From assembly GCA_965656785.1 (NCBI GenBank), contig CBFHLY010000013.1, positions 1-64,000 of the forward strand: a stretch of DNA of 64,000 nt. The letters run 5' to 3'. The position numbers and the translations under genes are program-made. Below are positions 26,398 to 33,809 of the stretch, piece after piece. Numbering within the stretch: position 1 is the stretch's first letter; every line of letters starts with the position of its first letter. This DNA comes from JALQTD01 sp965656785 (GTDB lineage Bacteria > Bacteroidota > Bacteroidia > Flavobacteriales_D > Sanyastnellaceae). The notes under the pieces are model-generated. The model made no database searches. It was not told the DNA's origin and saw only the letters and a program-made list of their open reading frames with translations.

Positions 26398-27180
26398 ATG
26401 GCGAAGAACTCCATGAATCTCACCGCGGCCGAACTCCGGTCGTTCTTGCTCGAAAAAGCCGATCAGTACGAGACGCGGGCGTTCATTCCGGACGACCCGG
26501 TGGACGTGCCGCATCGGTTCAGTGACGCGGGCGACCAGGCGATGGCGGGGCTGTTTACGGCGCTGATTGCGTGGGGGAATCGGAAGGCGATATTGAAGAG
26601 CGCGGACGAGTTGATGCGGCGGATGGACGGGGCGCCGGCGGATTTCGTGGCGGGGGCGACGGCGGGCGAGGTGGAGCGGGCCTTTGCGGGCTTCGTGCAC
26701 CGGACGTTCATGGCGGTGGACGCGGGGGAGGTGGTGCTCGGGGTGCAGCGGGCGGTGGCGGAGGCCGGCTCGTTGGAGGAGGCGTTTGGGCAAGGCCAAA
26801 CCGCGTTCGATCGCCTCGCGACGTTCCACGACCTGGTCTTCGCGGGCCGGCCGGCCGACCTGCGCAGCCGGAAGCACGTGGCCGATCCGCGGAAGGGCTC
26901 GGCCGCCAAGCGGTTGAACATGTTCCTGCGGTGGATGGTCCGACCGGCGGCGCGCGGGGTGGACCTCGGCCTCTGGCCGGGCCTCGGCACCGCGGGGCTC
27001 ATGATGCCCCTCGACGTGCACACTTCGACCATCGGGCGGCGGCTCGGCTTGCTGACCCGCAAGGCGAACGACTGGAAGGCGGTGGAGGAGCTGACCGCGT
27101 CGTTGCGGGAGATCGACCCCGTGGATCCGGTCCGGCTCGACTTCGCCCTCTTCGGCCTCGGGGCCATCGAAGGGTTTTGA
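26398..27180 (+). CDS. TIGR02757 (DUF2400) family protein
   Basis: A 260-aa protein that matches TIGR02757 throughout: an N-terminal FIPDDPVDVPHRFS, then GLFTALIAWGNRKAILKSA, FVHRTF in the middle, the segment KRLNMFLRWMVRP, and PLDVHTSTIGRRLGLLTRKA near the C-terminus. The fold resembles helix-hairpin-helix DNA glycosylases, but no activity is established. It diverges from the BatA-like gene and is followed by the repeat element at 27195. Confidence 0.9.
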   Translation: MAKNSMNLTAAELRSFLLEKADQYETRAFIPDDPVDVPHRFSDAGDQAMAGLFTALIAWGNRKAILKSADELMRRMDGAPADFVAGATAGEVERAFAGFVHRTFMAVDAGEVVLGVQRAVAEAGSLEEAFGQGQTAFDRLATFHDLVFAGRPADLRSRKHVADPRKGSAAKRLNMFLRWMVRPAARGVDLGLWPGLGTAGLMMPLDVHTSTIGRRLGLLTRKANDWKAVEELTASLREIDPVDPVRLDFALFGLGAIEGF

Positions 27181-27194
27181 GCATGGGGAAATCG

Positions 27195-27282
27195 TTGCGC
27201 GCTCGAATTGAAATCCCCACTTTTAAAGTGGCGGGCTCGCTCGAAAAAAGTGGGGATTAGAATCCTAGCGGACGCAAAATTT
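27195..27282. repeat. Dispersed GGGGATT inverted repeat, unit A
   Basis: An inverted pair fills the gap between two plus-strand genes. The left arm 27195-27224 contains GAAATCCCCACTTTT and the right arm 27246-27277 contains AAAAGTGGGGATTAGAAT. When the left arm is reverse-complemented the two agree over about 30 bases, including AGCG and CGCAA near the outer ends. The unit begins 14 bases after the TIGR02757 stop and ends just before the mnmD start. Confidence 0.75.
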
Positions 27283-27319
27283 GGCCTGACAAATGCTCCA
27301 AGTTGACGAACTTGCCCGC

Positions 27320-28384
27320 ATGACGGAGCAAGTGAAGACGGGAGACGGCTCGTGGACCCTCAAAAGCGAGCAATTCGGTGTGACGTATCACAGCGTGCAC
27401 GGGGCGCGCACGGAATCGGAGCACGTGTTCATCGAGCACGGGTTGGCCCAGGTGCCGGGCGACGGGCCGATTCGGGTGTTTGAGGTCGGATTTGGGACGG
27501 GGCTCAATGCGGGGCTGGCTTGGGCGTGGGCGAAGCGGACGGGGCGGAGGGTGGAATACCGCGCGGTGGAGGCGTTTCCGGTGGACCTCACGGTGGAAGT
27601 GTCAGGGCTCACGGAGGAGGAGGCCGCGCAGTTAAAGGCGGGGACGAGCTGGGAAACGTCGGAGTTCCGGTTTGAAGTGGAGGTGGCGCGGTTGGAGGAT
27701 TTGGCGTTCGAGGAGGCAACGATCGACGTCGTGTTTTTCGATGCGTTTGCCCCGTCGGCGCAGCCGGAGTTGTGGCGGCAGGAGGTGTTCGAGTCCCTCG
27801 GCGAGGGGGTGGTCGATGGGGGGAGGCTGGTGACGTATTGTGCGCAGGGCGAGGCGCGGCGGGCGATGCGAGCGGCGGGGTGGCGGGTGGAGAAGGCGCC
27901 GGGACCGCCGGGGAAGCACGAGATGACGGTGGCGTTTCGCGAGGCGGTGAACCGATTCAATGTGCGGGCGTACGCGCTCATCGTCGAAGGCGGTCGCGTG
28001 TTGACGGTGCGGGAGAATTTGCCCGGCGGGCCGGCCACGAAGTTTCCGGGCGGTGGGGTGGAATTCGGCGAGGGGCCGGAGGATGCGGTGTTGCGGGAAT
28101 TGCGGGAGGAGCTCGGGGAAGCGGGCGCGGGCGAAATCACAGGCCACGCCTACACCACCGGCTTTTACGTCCGGAGCATCTTCCGTCCTTCGGACCAAAT
28201 CCTGTCGCTGTACTACTACGTCCGCCTCCACCGTCCGCTCGACGTGCCGATAGCGCCCGATGCACCGGTCAAGGTCGCGGGGGGAGAAGCGGGGTTGAAG
28301 TGGCGGTGGGCGTGGGTGGGGGAGTTGGGGGATTTGGCCTTTCCGATTGATCGCCACGTGGCGGAACACGTGTTGAAGGCTTGA
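27320..28384 (+). CDS. mnmD: Fusion: MnmD tRNA methyltransferase + NUDIX hydrolase
   Basis: About 354 aa in one frame. Residues 1 to about 208 are MnmD (DUF752), the SAM-dependent enzyme that methylates aminomethyl-2-thiouridine at the tRNA wobble position. The signatures are TYHSVHGARTESEHVFIEHG, the SAM loop FEVGFGTGLNAGLAW and VVFFDAFAPSAQPELW. Residues from about 213 are a NUDIX hydrolase with the complete box GGVEFGEGPEDAVLRELREE plus LG (G-x5-E-x7-REL-x-EE). The FAD oxidase (MnmC C-terminal half) found in Proteobacteria is absent. The ATG at 27293 is also possible; I prefer 27320 because the family begins near TGDGSWTL. Confidence 0.85.
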   Translation: MTEQVKTGDGSWTLKSEQFGVTYHSVHGARTESEHVFIEHGLAQVPGDGPIRVFEVGFGTGLNAGLAWAWAKRTGRRVEYRAVEAFPVDLTVEVSGLTEEEAAQLKAGTSWETSEFRFEVEVARLEDLAFEEATIDVVFFDAFAPSAQPELWRQEVFESLGEGVVDGGRLVTYCAQGEARRAMRAAGWRVEKAPGPPGKHEMTVAFREAVNRFNVRAYALIVEGGRVLTVRENLPGGPATKFPGGGVEFGEGPEDAVLRELREELGEAGAGEITGHAYTTGFYVRSIFRPSDQILSLYYYVRLHRPLDVPIAPDAPVKVAGGEAGLKWRWAWVGELGDLAFPIDRHVAEHVLKA

Positions 28385-28386
28385 TC

Positions 28387-28851
28387 GTGCGCGCCTTGCT
28401 GTTGATTTGGCTCATCGCCGTGACGTTGCTCGAAGGAGTGTTGGGGCTGATGCTCGTGGTCGCCATCGGGATGAGCTCGATGGCGTTCACGTCGGAGGAG
28501 GCGATTCGGAATCCGACCCTGTGGTTGTTCATCTTGAGCCTGTTCGTGCTGATGGGGGTGCTGGGCACGGTGATCGCCTTGCAGTGGTACTTTTTCTCGG
28601 TCAAAAAGCGACGTGCTGCCTTCCTGCTTTCCTGCCTGCCGGTGCTCGTGGTGGTGTTTTCGGGGCCGTTGGAGCGGGGGGTGACGCGGGTGATGCGGTG
28701 GATGGATGGGCCTCGGGTGGAAGGGGTTTGGCCTGATCAGTCGAGCAAGCCCCACCGCTCGTTCACGCACGCATCGACGCGCTCCACGAGGTTCATCGGC
28801 GACATCGTCCGCCAGCCCAGCTCCGCCAGCTCGCCGCCCAACGCGAAGTAG
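28387..28851 (+). CDS. Small membrane protein of unknown function
   Basis: About 154 aa from a GTG at 28387 (a TTG at 28381 overlapping the previous stop is the alternative). Three hydrophobic segments are visible: about 2-27, 41-66 and 77-92 (FLLSCLPVLVVVFSG). I recognise no family. The last 38 codons run antisense through the 3' end of the convergent gene 28737-29318. That tail is low in hydrophobicity and may not be ancestral, so the original stop may have been lost. Confidence 0.5.
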   Translation: MRALLLIWLIAVTLLEGVLGLMLVVAIGMSSMAFTSEEAIRNPTLWLFILSLFVLMGVLGTVIALQWYFFSVKKRRAAFLLSCLPVLVVVFSGPLERGVTRVMRWMDGPRVEGVWPDQSSKPHRSFTHASTRSTRFIGDIVRQPSSASSPPNAK

Positions 28852-29318
28852 CCATCGAGGTCGATCGCCTGCATGTCCTGCATGACGTGCTCGCGGAAAT
28901 TCAGCAACGCGATCCAACCGTCGTCCTCGGCCACCTCGTCGAACCACTCCTCGTAATAGCAGTCGTCGCTGTGGTGAAAATTCAGCACGTTTTCGCCGAT
29001 GAGCACGAACCGCCGGATGCCCTCGTGCACCAACGCATCGATGACGTTCCGTTTCAGCAGCGCGATGTCGTTGTACAGGCAGTCGTTCCATTCCCCGATG
29101 AATTCGAGGATGGCGCACGCGTCATCGTAATCGACGTAGAGGATTTTGCACAGCAAGGTGGGAGAGCCGAAGTCGTCCCATTGCGGGTGGATGTAGTGGT
29201 TGTAGACCAAACGCGAATACTCCAACTCGCTGTACTCCCGCCCAAAAAACGGCGACCGCTCGTCCTCACTCGCCACGTAATGGTTGCGCCAAGCGTAATA
29301 AGGTTCGAGGGTGTGCAT
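28737..29318 (-). CDS. Conserved hypothetical protein (Bacteroidota)
   Basis: A 193-aa cytosolic-looking protein with no named domain that I know. The composition is acidic and aromatic-rich: LEPYYAWRNHYVASEDERSP, NHYIHPQWDDFGSPTL, FIGEWNDCLYNDIALLKRN and ENVLNFHHSDDCYYEEW. From memory, similar sequences are widespread in Bacteroidota, so it is likely a real conserved gene. It begins one base after murQ ends on the same strand and is likely co-transcribed with it. Confidence 0.75.
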   Translation of the reverse strand: MHTLEPYYAWRNHYVASEDERSPFFGREYSELEYSRLVYNHYIHPQWDDFGSPTLLCKILYVDYDDACAILEFIGEWNDCLYNDIALLKRNVIDALVHEGIRRFVLIGENVLNFHHSDDCYYEEWFDEVAEDDGWIALLNFREHVMQDMQAIDLDGYFALGGELAELGWRTMSPMNLVERVDACVNERWGLLD

Positions 29319-29319
29319 G

Positions 29320-30159
29320 TCAGTCGGGGCGTTTCAGGGTTTCAAGGGCAGCGCGGACGCTGCCGGTTTGTTCGAGCAAGGCGGCCGCATCCTCGTCGGA
29401 CAGGTCGCTCCACTCCTGGATCATACGGATCCCCCGATCCACGAGTTTCGAATTCGAGGGGCGCATGTCGATCATCCGCGAGCCCTTCACGTGGCCGAGT
29501 CGAATGAACGTTACCGTGGTCAACAAATTCAGCACGTGTTTGGTTGCGGTGCCCGCGTTCAATCGCGTCGACCCCGTCACGAATTCGGGGCCCGTGACCA
29601 CCTCAATCGCCTGGTGCGCCGCCGCCGCCGCGGCCGAGTCCGGGTTGCACACCACAGCCACCGTGTGCAGCCCGTGCGCCCGCGCCGCCTCGATTCCCCC
29701 CACCACATAAGGCGTCCGCCCCGAAGCCGCAATCCCCACCACCGTGTCGCGCGCCGGGTCTGGCCGGAACGCCTCCAAATCCCTCCACGCCCCCCGCGGG
29801 TCGTCCTCCGCCCCCTCCACGGCCGTCCGAATCGCCCCATCCCCCCCGGCAATCAACCCCACCACGCGGCCGGGCTCCACCCCGAAGGTCGGTGGGCACG
29901 CGCTCGCATCCACCACCCCCAACCGCCCACTCGTCCCCGCCCCGAGGTAAAACAACCGCCCTCCATCCCGCATCCGCGCCTCCAGCACCTCGATGACGGC
30001 CGTCACTTCAGGCAACGCCCGCCCGACGGCCTCCCAGGCCGCCCGATCCGCCCGGTGCATCCGCTGCACCAAATCCGCCACCCCCGCCCCCTCGAGCGGC
30101 CCGTGGTCGCCCTCCTGTTCCGTCGGGGGAACAAACCGCTGTTGATTCTTCGCGTTCAC
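29320..30159 (-). CDS. murQ: N-acetylmuramic acid 6-phosphate etherase
   Basis: A 279-aa SIS-domain enzyme that cleaves the lactyl ether of MurNAc-6-phosphate during peptidoglycan recycling. The signatures are GAGTSGRLGVVDASACPPTF, GGDGAIRTAVEGAEDD (with the catalytic-region Glu), GIAASGRTPYVVGG and NAGTATKHVLNLLTT. It starts at GTG (30159), four bases after a TATCTTTC box, which supports this rare start. It is slightly shorter than the usual 300 residues, mainly at the N-terminus. Confidence 0.93.
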   Translation of the reverse strand: MNAKNQQRFVPPTEQEGDHGPLEGAGVADLVQRMHRADRAAWEAVGRALPEVTAVIEVLEARMRDGGRLFYLGAGTSGRLGVVDASACPPTFGVEPGRVVGLIAGGDGAIRTAVEGAEDDPRGAWRDLEAFRPDPARDTVVGIAASGRTPYVVGGIEAARAHGLHTVAVVCNPDSAAAAAAHQAIEVVTGPEFVTGSTRLNAGTATKHVLNLLTTVTFIRLGHVKGSRMIDMRPSNSKLVDRGIRMIQEWSDLSDEDAAALLEQTGSVRAALETLKRPD

Positions 30160-30163
30160 GCCC

Positions 30164-30171
30164 GAAAGATA
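30164..30171 (-). promoter_or_regulatory. -7 box (TATCTTTC) of murQ
   Basis: The box is four bases (GGGC) before the GTG start at 30159, in a 41-bp divergent gap. Confidence 0.55.
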
Positions 30172-30187
30172 CGCCGCGCCCCGTCCC

Positions 30188-30195
30188 TACCTTTC
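30188..30195 (+). promoter_or_regulatory. -7 box (TACCTTTC) of the TPR/PD40 gene
   Basis: The box is five bases (GGGTC) before the ATG at 30201; it mirrors the murQ box across the same 41-bp gap. Confidence 0.5.
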
Positions 30196-30200
30196 GGGTC

Positions 30201-31811
30201 ATGACGACGAAATTCCGCTTTGCGATGGTGGTGCTGGGGCTGGGTTTGGCCTGTGCGCCTGCTGCCCTTCAAGCCCAGGAGGATGAGGCCCCGAGCGGCC
30301 TGCCAGTGAAGTACGCGCTGCAATTCGCCGATGCGCGCCATGACTACAACGTGGGCAACCTACGCGGTGCCTTGACGACGTACCGCGATTTGCTCGACGA
30401 GTTGCCCGATGACGCCCGGGTCATGCTGTGGATTGCGCGCTGCCATGCGGGGTTGCGCCGGGAAGATTTGGCGTTGACCTACCTCGACAAGGTGGCGGAT
30501 GCGGATGCGGATTTGGCCAACGAGGAACAGCGCTTTCGGGGGGAGGTACTGCATGCGCTTGGGCGGTATGAGGAGGCGATTGCGGCGTTTACGTTGCACT
30601 TGGATTTCGACCAGCCTGCTGGCGAGGCGCGCGAAGAGGTGGAGCGCTTTGTGAACGAGTGCCGTCGGGCTTGGCTTGCGACGGACCGGGCGCGGGATTT
30701 GCCGGTAACGCACTTCGGTTCTGAGGTGAATTCCCGCTTTGATGAGTACGCGCCGCATTGGTCGCCGGATGGTCAATCGATCGCCTTCACCTCCCGCCGC
30801 GACGGGGGACTGAACGACGCCATCGACGAGGAGGGCGATTTCCGTTTCTTCTCGGATGTTTGGATCGCGGAAGGTGGGCCAAACGGCTTGCAGCGCGCCC
30901 GCCTGCTCCCGGGTGAGGTGAACAGCATGGGCTACGATGCATTGTTGAGTTGGCCCGCTTTCGGAGACCAAATCTTCGTCTACCGCAACGACGAATTCCT
31001 GAGCGGTGACATCTGCGTTTCCACCCGCCGCGAGGACGGCACCTGGGGTGCCATCAAGTCCCTCCCGAAGCCGGTCAACTCCACCTACTACGAAGGTTCG
31101 GCGTCGTTGACCGCCGACGGTTCGAAGCTCTTCTTCATCTCCGAGCGGCCCGAAGGCCTCGGTCGCGGCGACGTCTACGTCAGCGAACGCCGGGGCTCCG
31201 GTTGGTCCAAACCCGCTCACCTCGGCCCCGCAGTCAACACTCCCCGCGACGAGAAATTCGTCCAAGCCCTCGCCAGCGGCCGCGTCCTCATCATTGCGTC
31301 CAACGGCCACGCGGGCTTCGGCGGCTACGATCTCTACCGCACGGAATTCATCGAGGGCGACTGGTCCGTTCCCGTCAACCTCGGCATGCCCGTCAACGGT
31401 CCTCGCGAAGAATCCACATTCTCCCTGAGCCCGGACGGCAACCGCCTGCTCATCACGGCCGAACGCCCCGAAGGCTTCGGCGAGCGGGACATCTACGAAA
31501 TGGACGTGACCTCCCATCCGCTTCTCGGCGCCAACCTCGATGCGGTGTGGGCGGGCGTTGTCACCATCCGGGTCGAGCACGGTGGCGAGCCCGCTGCCGA
31601 CGCTTCGGTCCGGCTGCGCGACACCCAAGGCGTGGCCACCCTTTGGGAAGGCACCACCGACCGCAACGGCGAGCTGCAACTCCGGCTGCCCGCCAACGAG
31701 ACCTTCATCATCGAAGCTTCCGACCGCAAACGGTCTGGCGACCGCAAGTGGACGCACGCTCAGCCGGCTCCGGGTGCTTTCTTGGACAACATTGTGGTGT
31801 CGATTGAGTAA
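30201..31811 (+). CDS. TPR + PD40 beta-propeller exported protein (PorE-like, no OmpA domain)
   Basis: A 536-aa exported protein. A signal peptide (ending ALQAQ) is followed by TPR-like helices (about 30-150). PD40/WD40-like repeats follow (HWSPDGQSIAFTSRRDGG, SASLTADGSKLFFISERPEG, FSLSPDGNRLLITAERPEG). A carboxypeptidase-regulatory-like domain closes the protein (TIRVEHGGEPAADASVRLRD). This order matches the front of PorE, the T9SS component, but the peptidoglycan-binding OmpA domain is absent: the frame ends soon after at FLDNIVVSIE. A periplasmic or outer-membrane-associated role is inferred. Confidence 0.8.
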   Translation: MTTKFRFAMVVLGLGLACAPAALQAQEDEAPSGLPVKYALQFADARHDYNVGNLRGALTTYRDLLDELPDDARVMLWIARCHAGLRREDLALTYLDKVADADADLANEEQRFRGEVLHALGRYEEAIAAFTLHLDFDQPAGEAREEVERFVNECRRAWLATDRARDLPVTHFGSEVNSRFDEYAPHWSPDGQSIAFTSRRDGGLNDAIDEEGDFRFFSDVWIAEGGPNGLQRARLLPGEVNSMGYDALLSWPAFGDQIFVYRNDEFLSGDICVSTRREDGTWGAIKSLPKPVNSTYYEGSASLTADGSKLFFISERPEGLGRGDVYVSERRGSGWSKPAHLGPAVNTPRDEKFVQALASGRVLIIASNGHAGFGGYDLYRTEFIEGDWSVPVNLGMPVNGPREESTFSLSPDGNRLLITAERPEGFGERDIYEMDVTSHPLLGANLDAVWAGVVTIRVEHGGEPAADASVRLRDTQGVATLWEGTTDRNGELQLRLPANETFIIEASDRKRSGDRKWTHAQPAPGAFLDNIVVSIE

Positions 31812-31823
31812 TCGCTGAGGTTC

Positions 31824-32108
31824 TAATCCCCACTTTCACGAAGGTCATCTTCTGAAAGTGGGGAATTCATGTCCAGCGAAATCGATTTTTCGCGTCCACG
31901 CGCTCTTGTTACGGATAAATTGGTTTTTGAGCGGAGCAAATTGAGCTCCGCTCGATTTGAATTCCCCACTTTTTGGGGCCTAATGTCGCTTCAGGAGGTG
32001 GCGTTTTGTTGCGTTGGTGAATTGTTCTCGTGTGCGCGTGAATTGAGTCGGGTGAATTGGGGCTCAAGGTGAAAATTGGGGATTTCAATCATAGCGAACG
32101 AAATTTTT
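31824..32108. repeat. Dispersed GGGGATT inverted repeats, unit B (four copies)
   Basis: The array fills the gap between the PD40 gene and the ATPase gene. It starts CTAATCCCCACTTT at 31824 and ends AGCGAACGAAATTTTT at 32108. Copies alternate in direction: minus at 31824-31837, plus at 31855-31890 (GAAAGTGGGGAATTCA...), minus at about 31930-31974 (GAATTCCCCACTTTTT), plus at 32072-32108 (TTGGGGATTTCAATCATAGC). The minus copy carries an extra palindrome, GGAGCAAATTGAGCTCC. Length 285 bp; no protein gene is supported inside. Confidence 0.75.
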
Positions 32109-32115
32109 AAGCCCC

Positions 32116-33177
32116 ATGATTCCAAGAATGATCCAGCATGAAGTGAGGAGGTCGGTCTTAGCTCGCGAGTCGTTTTATTTGCGTGGGGCCCCGTCCGTCG
32201 GCAAAACGGCGCTCGTGCGGGAGGTTTTGGGGACGTTGCCGCATGTCTACTGTTCGGGGTGGAGTGCGGAATCGCGGCTGTTGCTCTACCGATTTGTGGA
32301 GGGGCGGCCGCATTATGGAGGGATGGACCGAGTGGTTTTTGACAACTCAGAGTGGCTCGAACTTTCGATTCACCAAATTCACTGGCACTTGCGTGAATTT
32401 CCCAGGGTGCAATTCATCTACGTTGGGGTGGGGGAGTTGACGGTGGAGGGGAGTGAATTGCCCATCAAGACGCATCGGTTGAGCCAATTCAGTTGGGTGG
32501 AGTTGGGTGGGGAGTTGGAGCGTCGGTTGGTTTGGGGCATGCATCCGACGGGGCCACGGGAGGTGCGGGTGCCGTGGAAGGTGCGGAAGGAGGCGAGGTT
32601 GGCGAAGTTGGTTAGGGTTTTGGCGATGGAACTGGGTAGGGAATTGACGTTGCGGGGATTGGGGGAGAGGGTGGGGGTGGACAAGGCGACGGTGGGGCGG
32701 TATTTGGGGCTGTTGGAGTCGGCGGGGTTGGTGCACTGTTTTCCGAGCGTTGCGAAGCCCGGAGATGCGGGGCAGTACCGGCGGGTCTTTTTTCAGGACA
32801 ACGGGATTCGGAATGCGGCGCTTCAGGATTGGCGGCCACGGTGTGAGCGGGAAGATGCGGAAGCGCTTTGGATGAATTTTTTAGTGGCGGAGCGGTTGAA
32901 GGTGCGGCCGGATACGAAGCGGTGCTTCGATCGAAATGGGGTGCTGTTTGAACGGCATGGGGAGGAGTGGCTGGGGTTTGGCCTGAACGAATCGGCGTCG
33001 CATGCTCACTACCGGGTTAGCCCTGAGAACTTCGAGTGGTTCCTCCGCTGGGAAGGTCACTTGTTCCAAAACTGCCAAGCCGCTTCGGCCTGGAGTCGGA
33101 GCATGTCGGCGCCGTTGAGGGTCATCGCGCCGCGTTCGGATGCGCGCCGCAGGAACTGGCTGAGCGGCGGGTTGTAG
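32116..33177 (+). CDS. DUF4143-like AAA ATPase (COG1373 type), 3' end overlapping aroE
   Basis: A 353-aa protein related to the AAA_14/DUF4143 ATPases. Walker A is RGAPSVGKTAL (residues 23-33). The Walker B-like strand is RVVFDNSEW (72-80), with Asn instead of the usual second acid. A helix-turn-helix lies at about 178-207 (LGERVGVDKATVGRYLGLL), followed by the DUF4143-type segment YRRVFFQDNGIRNAAL. The first ATPase half looks shortened. The last 40 codons are antisense to aroE, so the natural C-terminus may be lost. Functions of this family are largely unknown; some members sit on mobile DNA. It starts eight bases after repeat unit B. Confidence 0.65.
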   Translation: MIPRMIQHEVRRSVLARESFYLRGAPSVGKTALVREVLGTLPHVYCSGWSAESRLLLYRFVEGRPHYGGMDRVVFDNSEWLELSIHQIHWHLREFPRVQFIYVGVGELTVEGSELPIKTHRLSQFSWVELGGELERRLVWGMHPTGPREVRVPWKVRKEARLAKLVRVLAMELGRELTLRGLGERVGVDKATVGRYLGLLESAGLVHCFPSVAKPGDAGQYRRVFFQDNGIRNAALQDWRPRCEREDAEALWMNFLVAERLKVRPDTKRCFDRNGVLFERHGEEWLGFGLNESASHAHYRVSPENFEWFLRWEGHLFQNCQAASAWSRSMSAPLRVIAPRSDARRRNWLSGGL

Positions 33178-33809
33178 ACGAGGTCGACGACGAAGTGGCG
33201 GGGGCCGACGCCGTCCCATGGGAACGGGACGGAGGCGTCGAGATTGGGAGCGGTGCCCACGGGGGTGGCCTGGACGACGAGGCGGTAATGGCGGACGATG
33301 TCGGGGCCGATGGCGTCGAGGCGGACCCAGCGGAAGGGCGCGTCGGCGGGGAGGTCCCGGCGGACGAGGTGCACCACTTCGATGCCGAGTCGTTCGAGGG
33401 CGAAGCGGACGGCGGCGGCGGCTCCCCCGGCACCGAGGACGAAGGCGCGGTCGTGGTCGCCCGTGAGGAACGGCCGGAGGGAGGCCGCGAAGCCTTCCGC
33501 GTCCGTGTTGTGCCCGATGAGCCGCCCGTCGGGTTCGCGGCGCACCACGTTGACGGCGCCGATCGCTTTGGCCGTGGGGGTGAGGTCGTCCAGGTGTTCG
33601 ATGACGGCGACTTTGTGCGGCACCGTCACGTTCAGGCCTTCGAGGTCAGGGAATTCCGTGAACAAGGAACGGACGGAAGCCGCGTCGGACCGCTCGAACA
33701 GGTCGTAGGAAACGTCGGGAAGAGCGGATGCTGCGAATTTGGCCTGGAAAAAGCCGGGTGAAAACGAATGGCTCAGAGAGCCGCCGAGCAGTCCCCACCT
33801 CCGGCTCAT
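33057..33809 (-). CDS. aroE: Shikimate dehydrogenase
   Basis: A 250-aa NADP-dependent enzyme of aromatic amino acid synthesis reducing 3-dehydroshikimate. The shikimate-binding segment is GGSLSHSFSP, the catalytic Lys is in NVTVPHK, the Asp in IGHNTDAEGF, and the nucleotide loop is FVLGAGGAAAAVRFAL. The end (QAEAAWQFW) matches the family C-terminus, so the overlap with the ATPase gene is the ATPase's anomaly. The ATG at 33809 overlaps the upstream gene's stop (ATGA). It is last in a five-gene operon. Confidence 0.93.
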   Translation of the reverse strand: MSRRWGLLGGSLSHSFSPGFFQAKFAASALPDVSYDLFERSDAASVRSLFTEFPDLEGLNVTVPHKVAVIEHLDDLTPTAKAIGAVNVVRREPDGRLIGHNTDAEGFAASLRPFLTGDHDRAFVLGAGGAAAAVRFALERLGIEVVHLVRRDLPADAPFRWVRLDAIGPDIVRHYRLVVQATPVGTAPNLDASVPFPWDGVGPRHFVVDLVYNPPLSQFLRRASERGAMTLNGADMLRLQAEAAWQFWNK

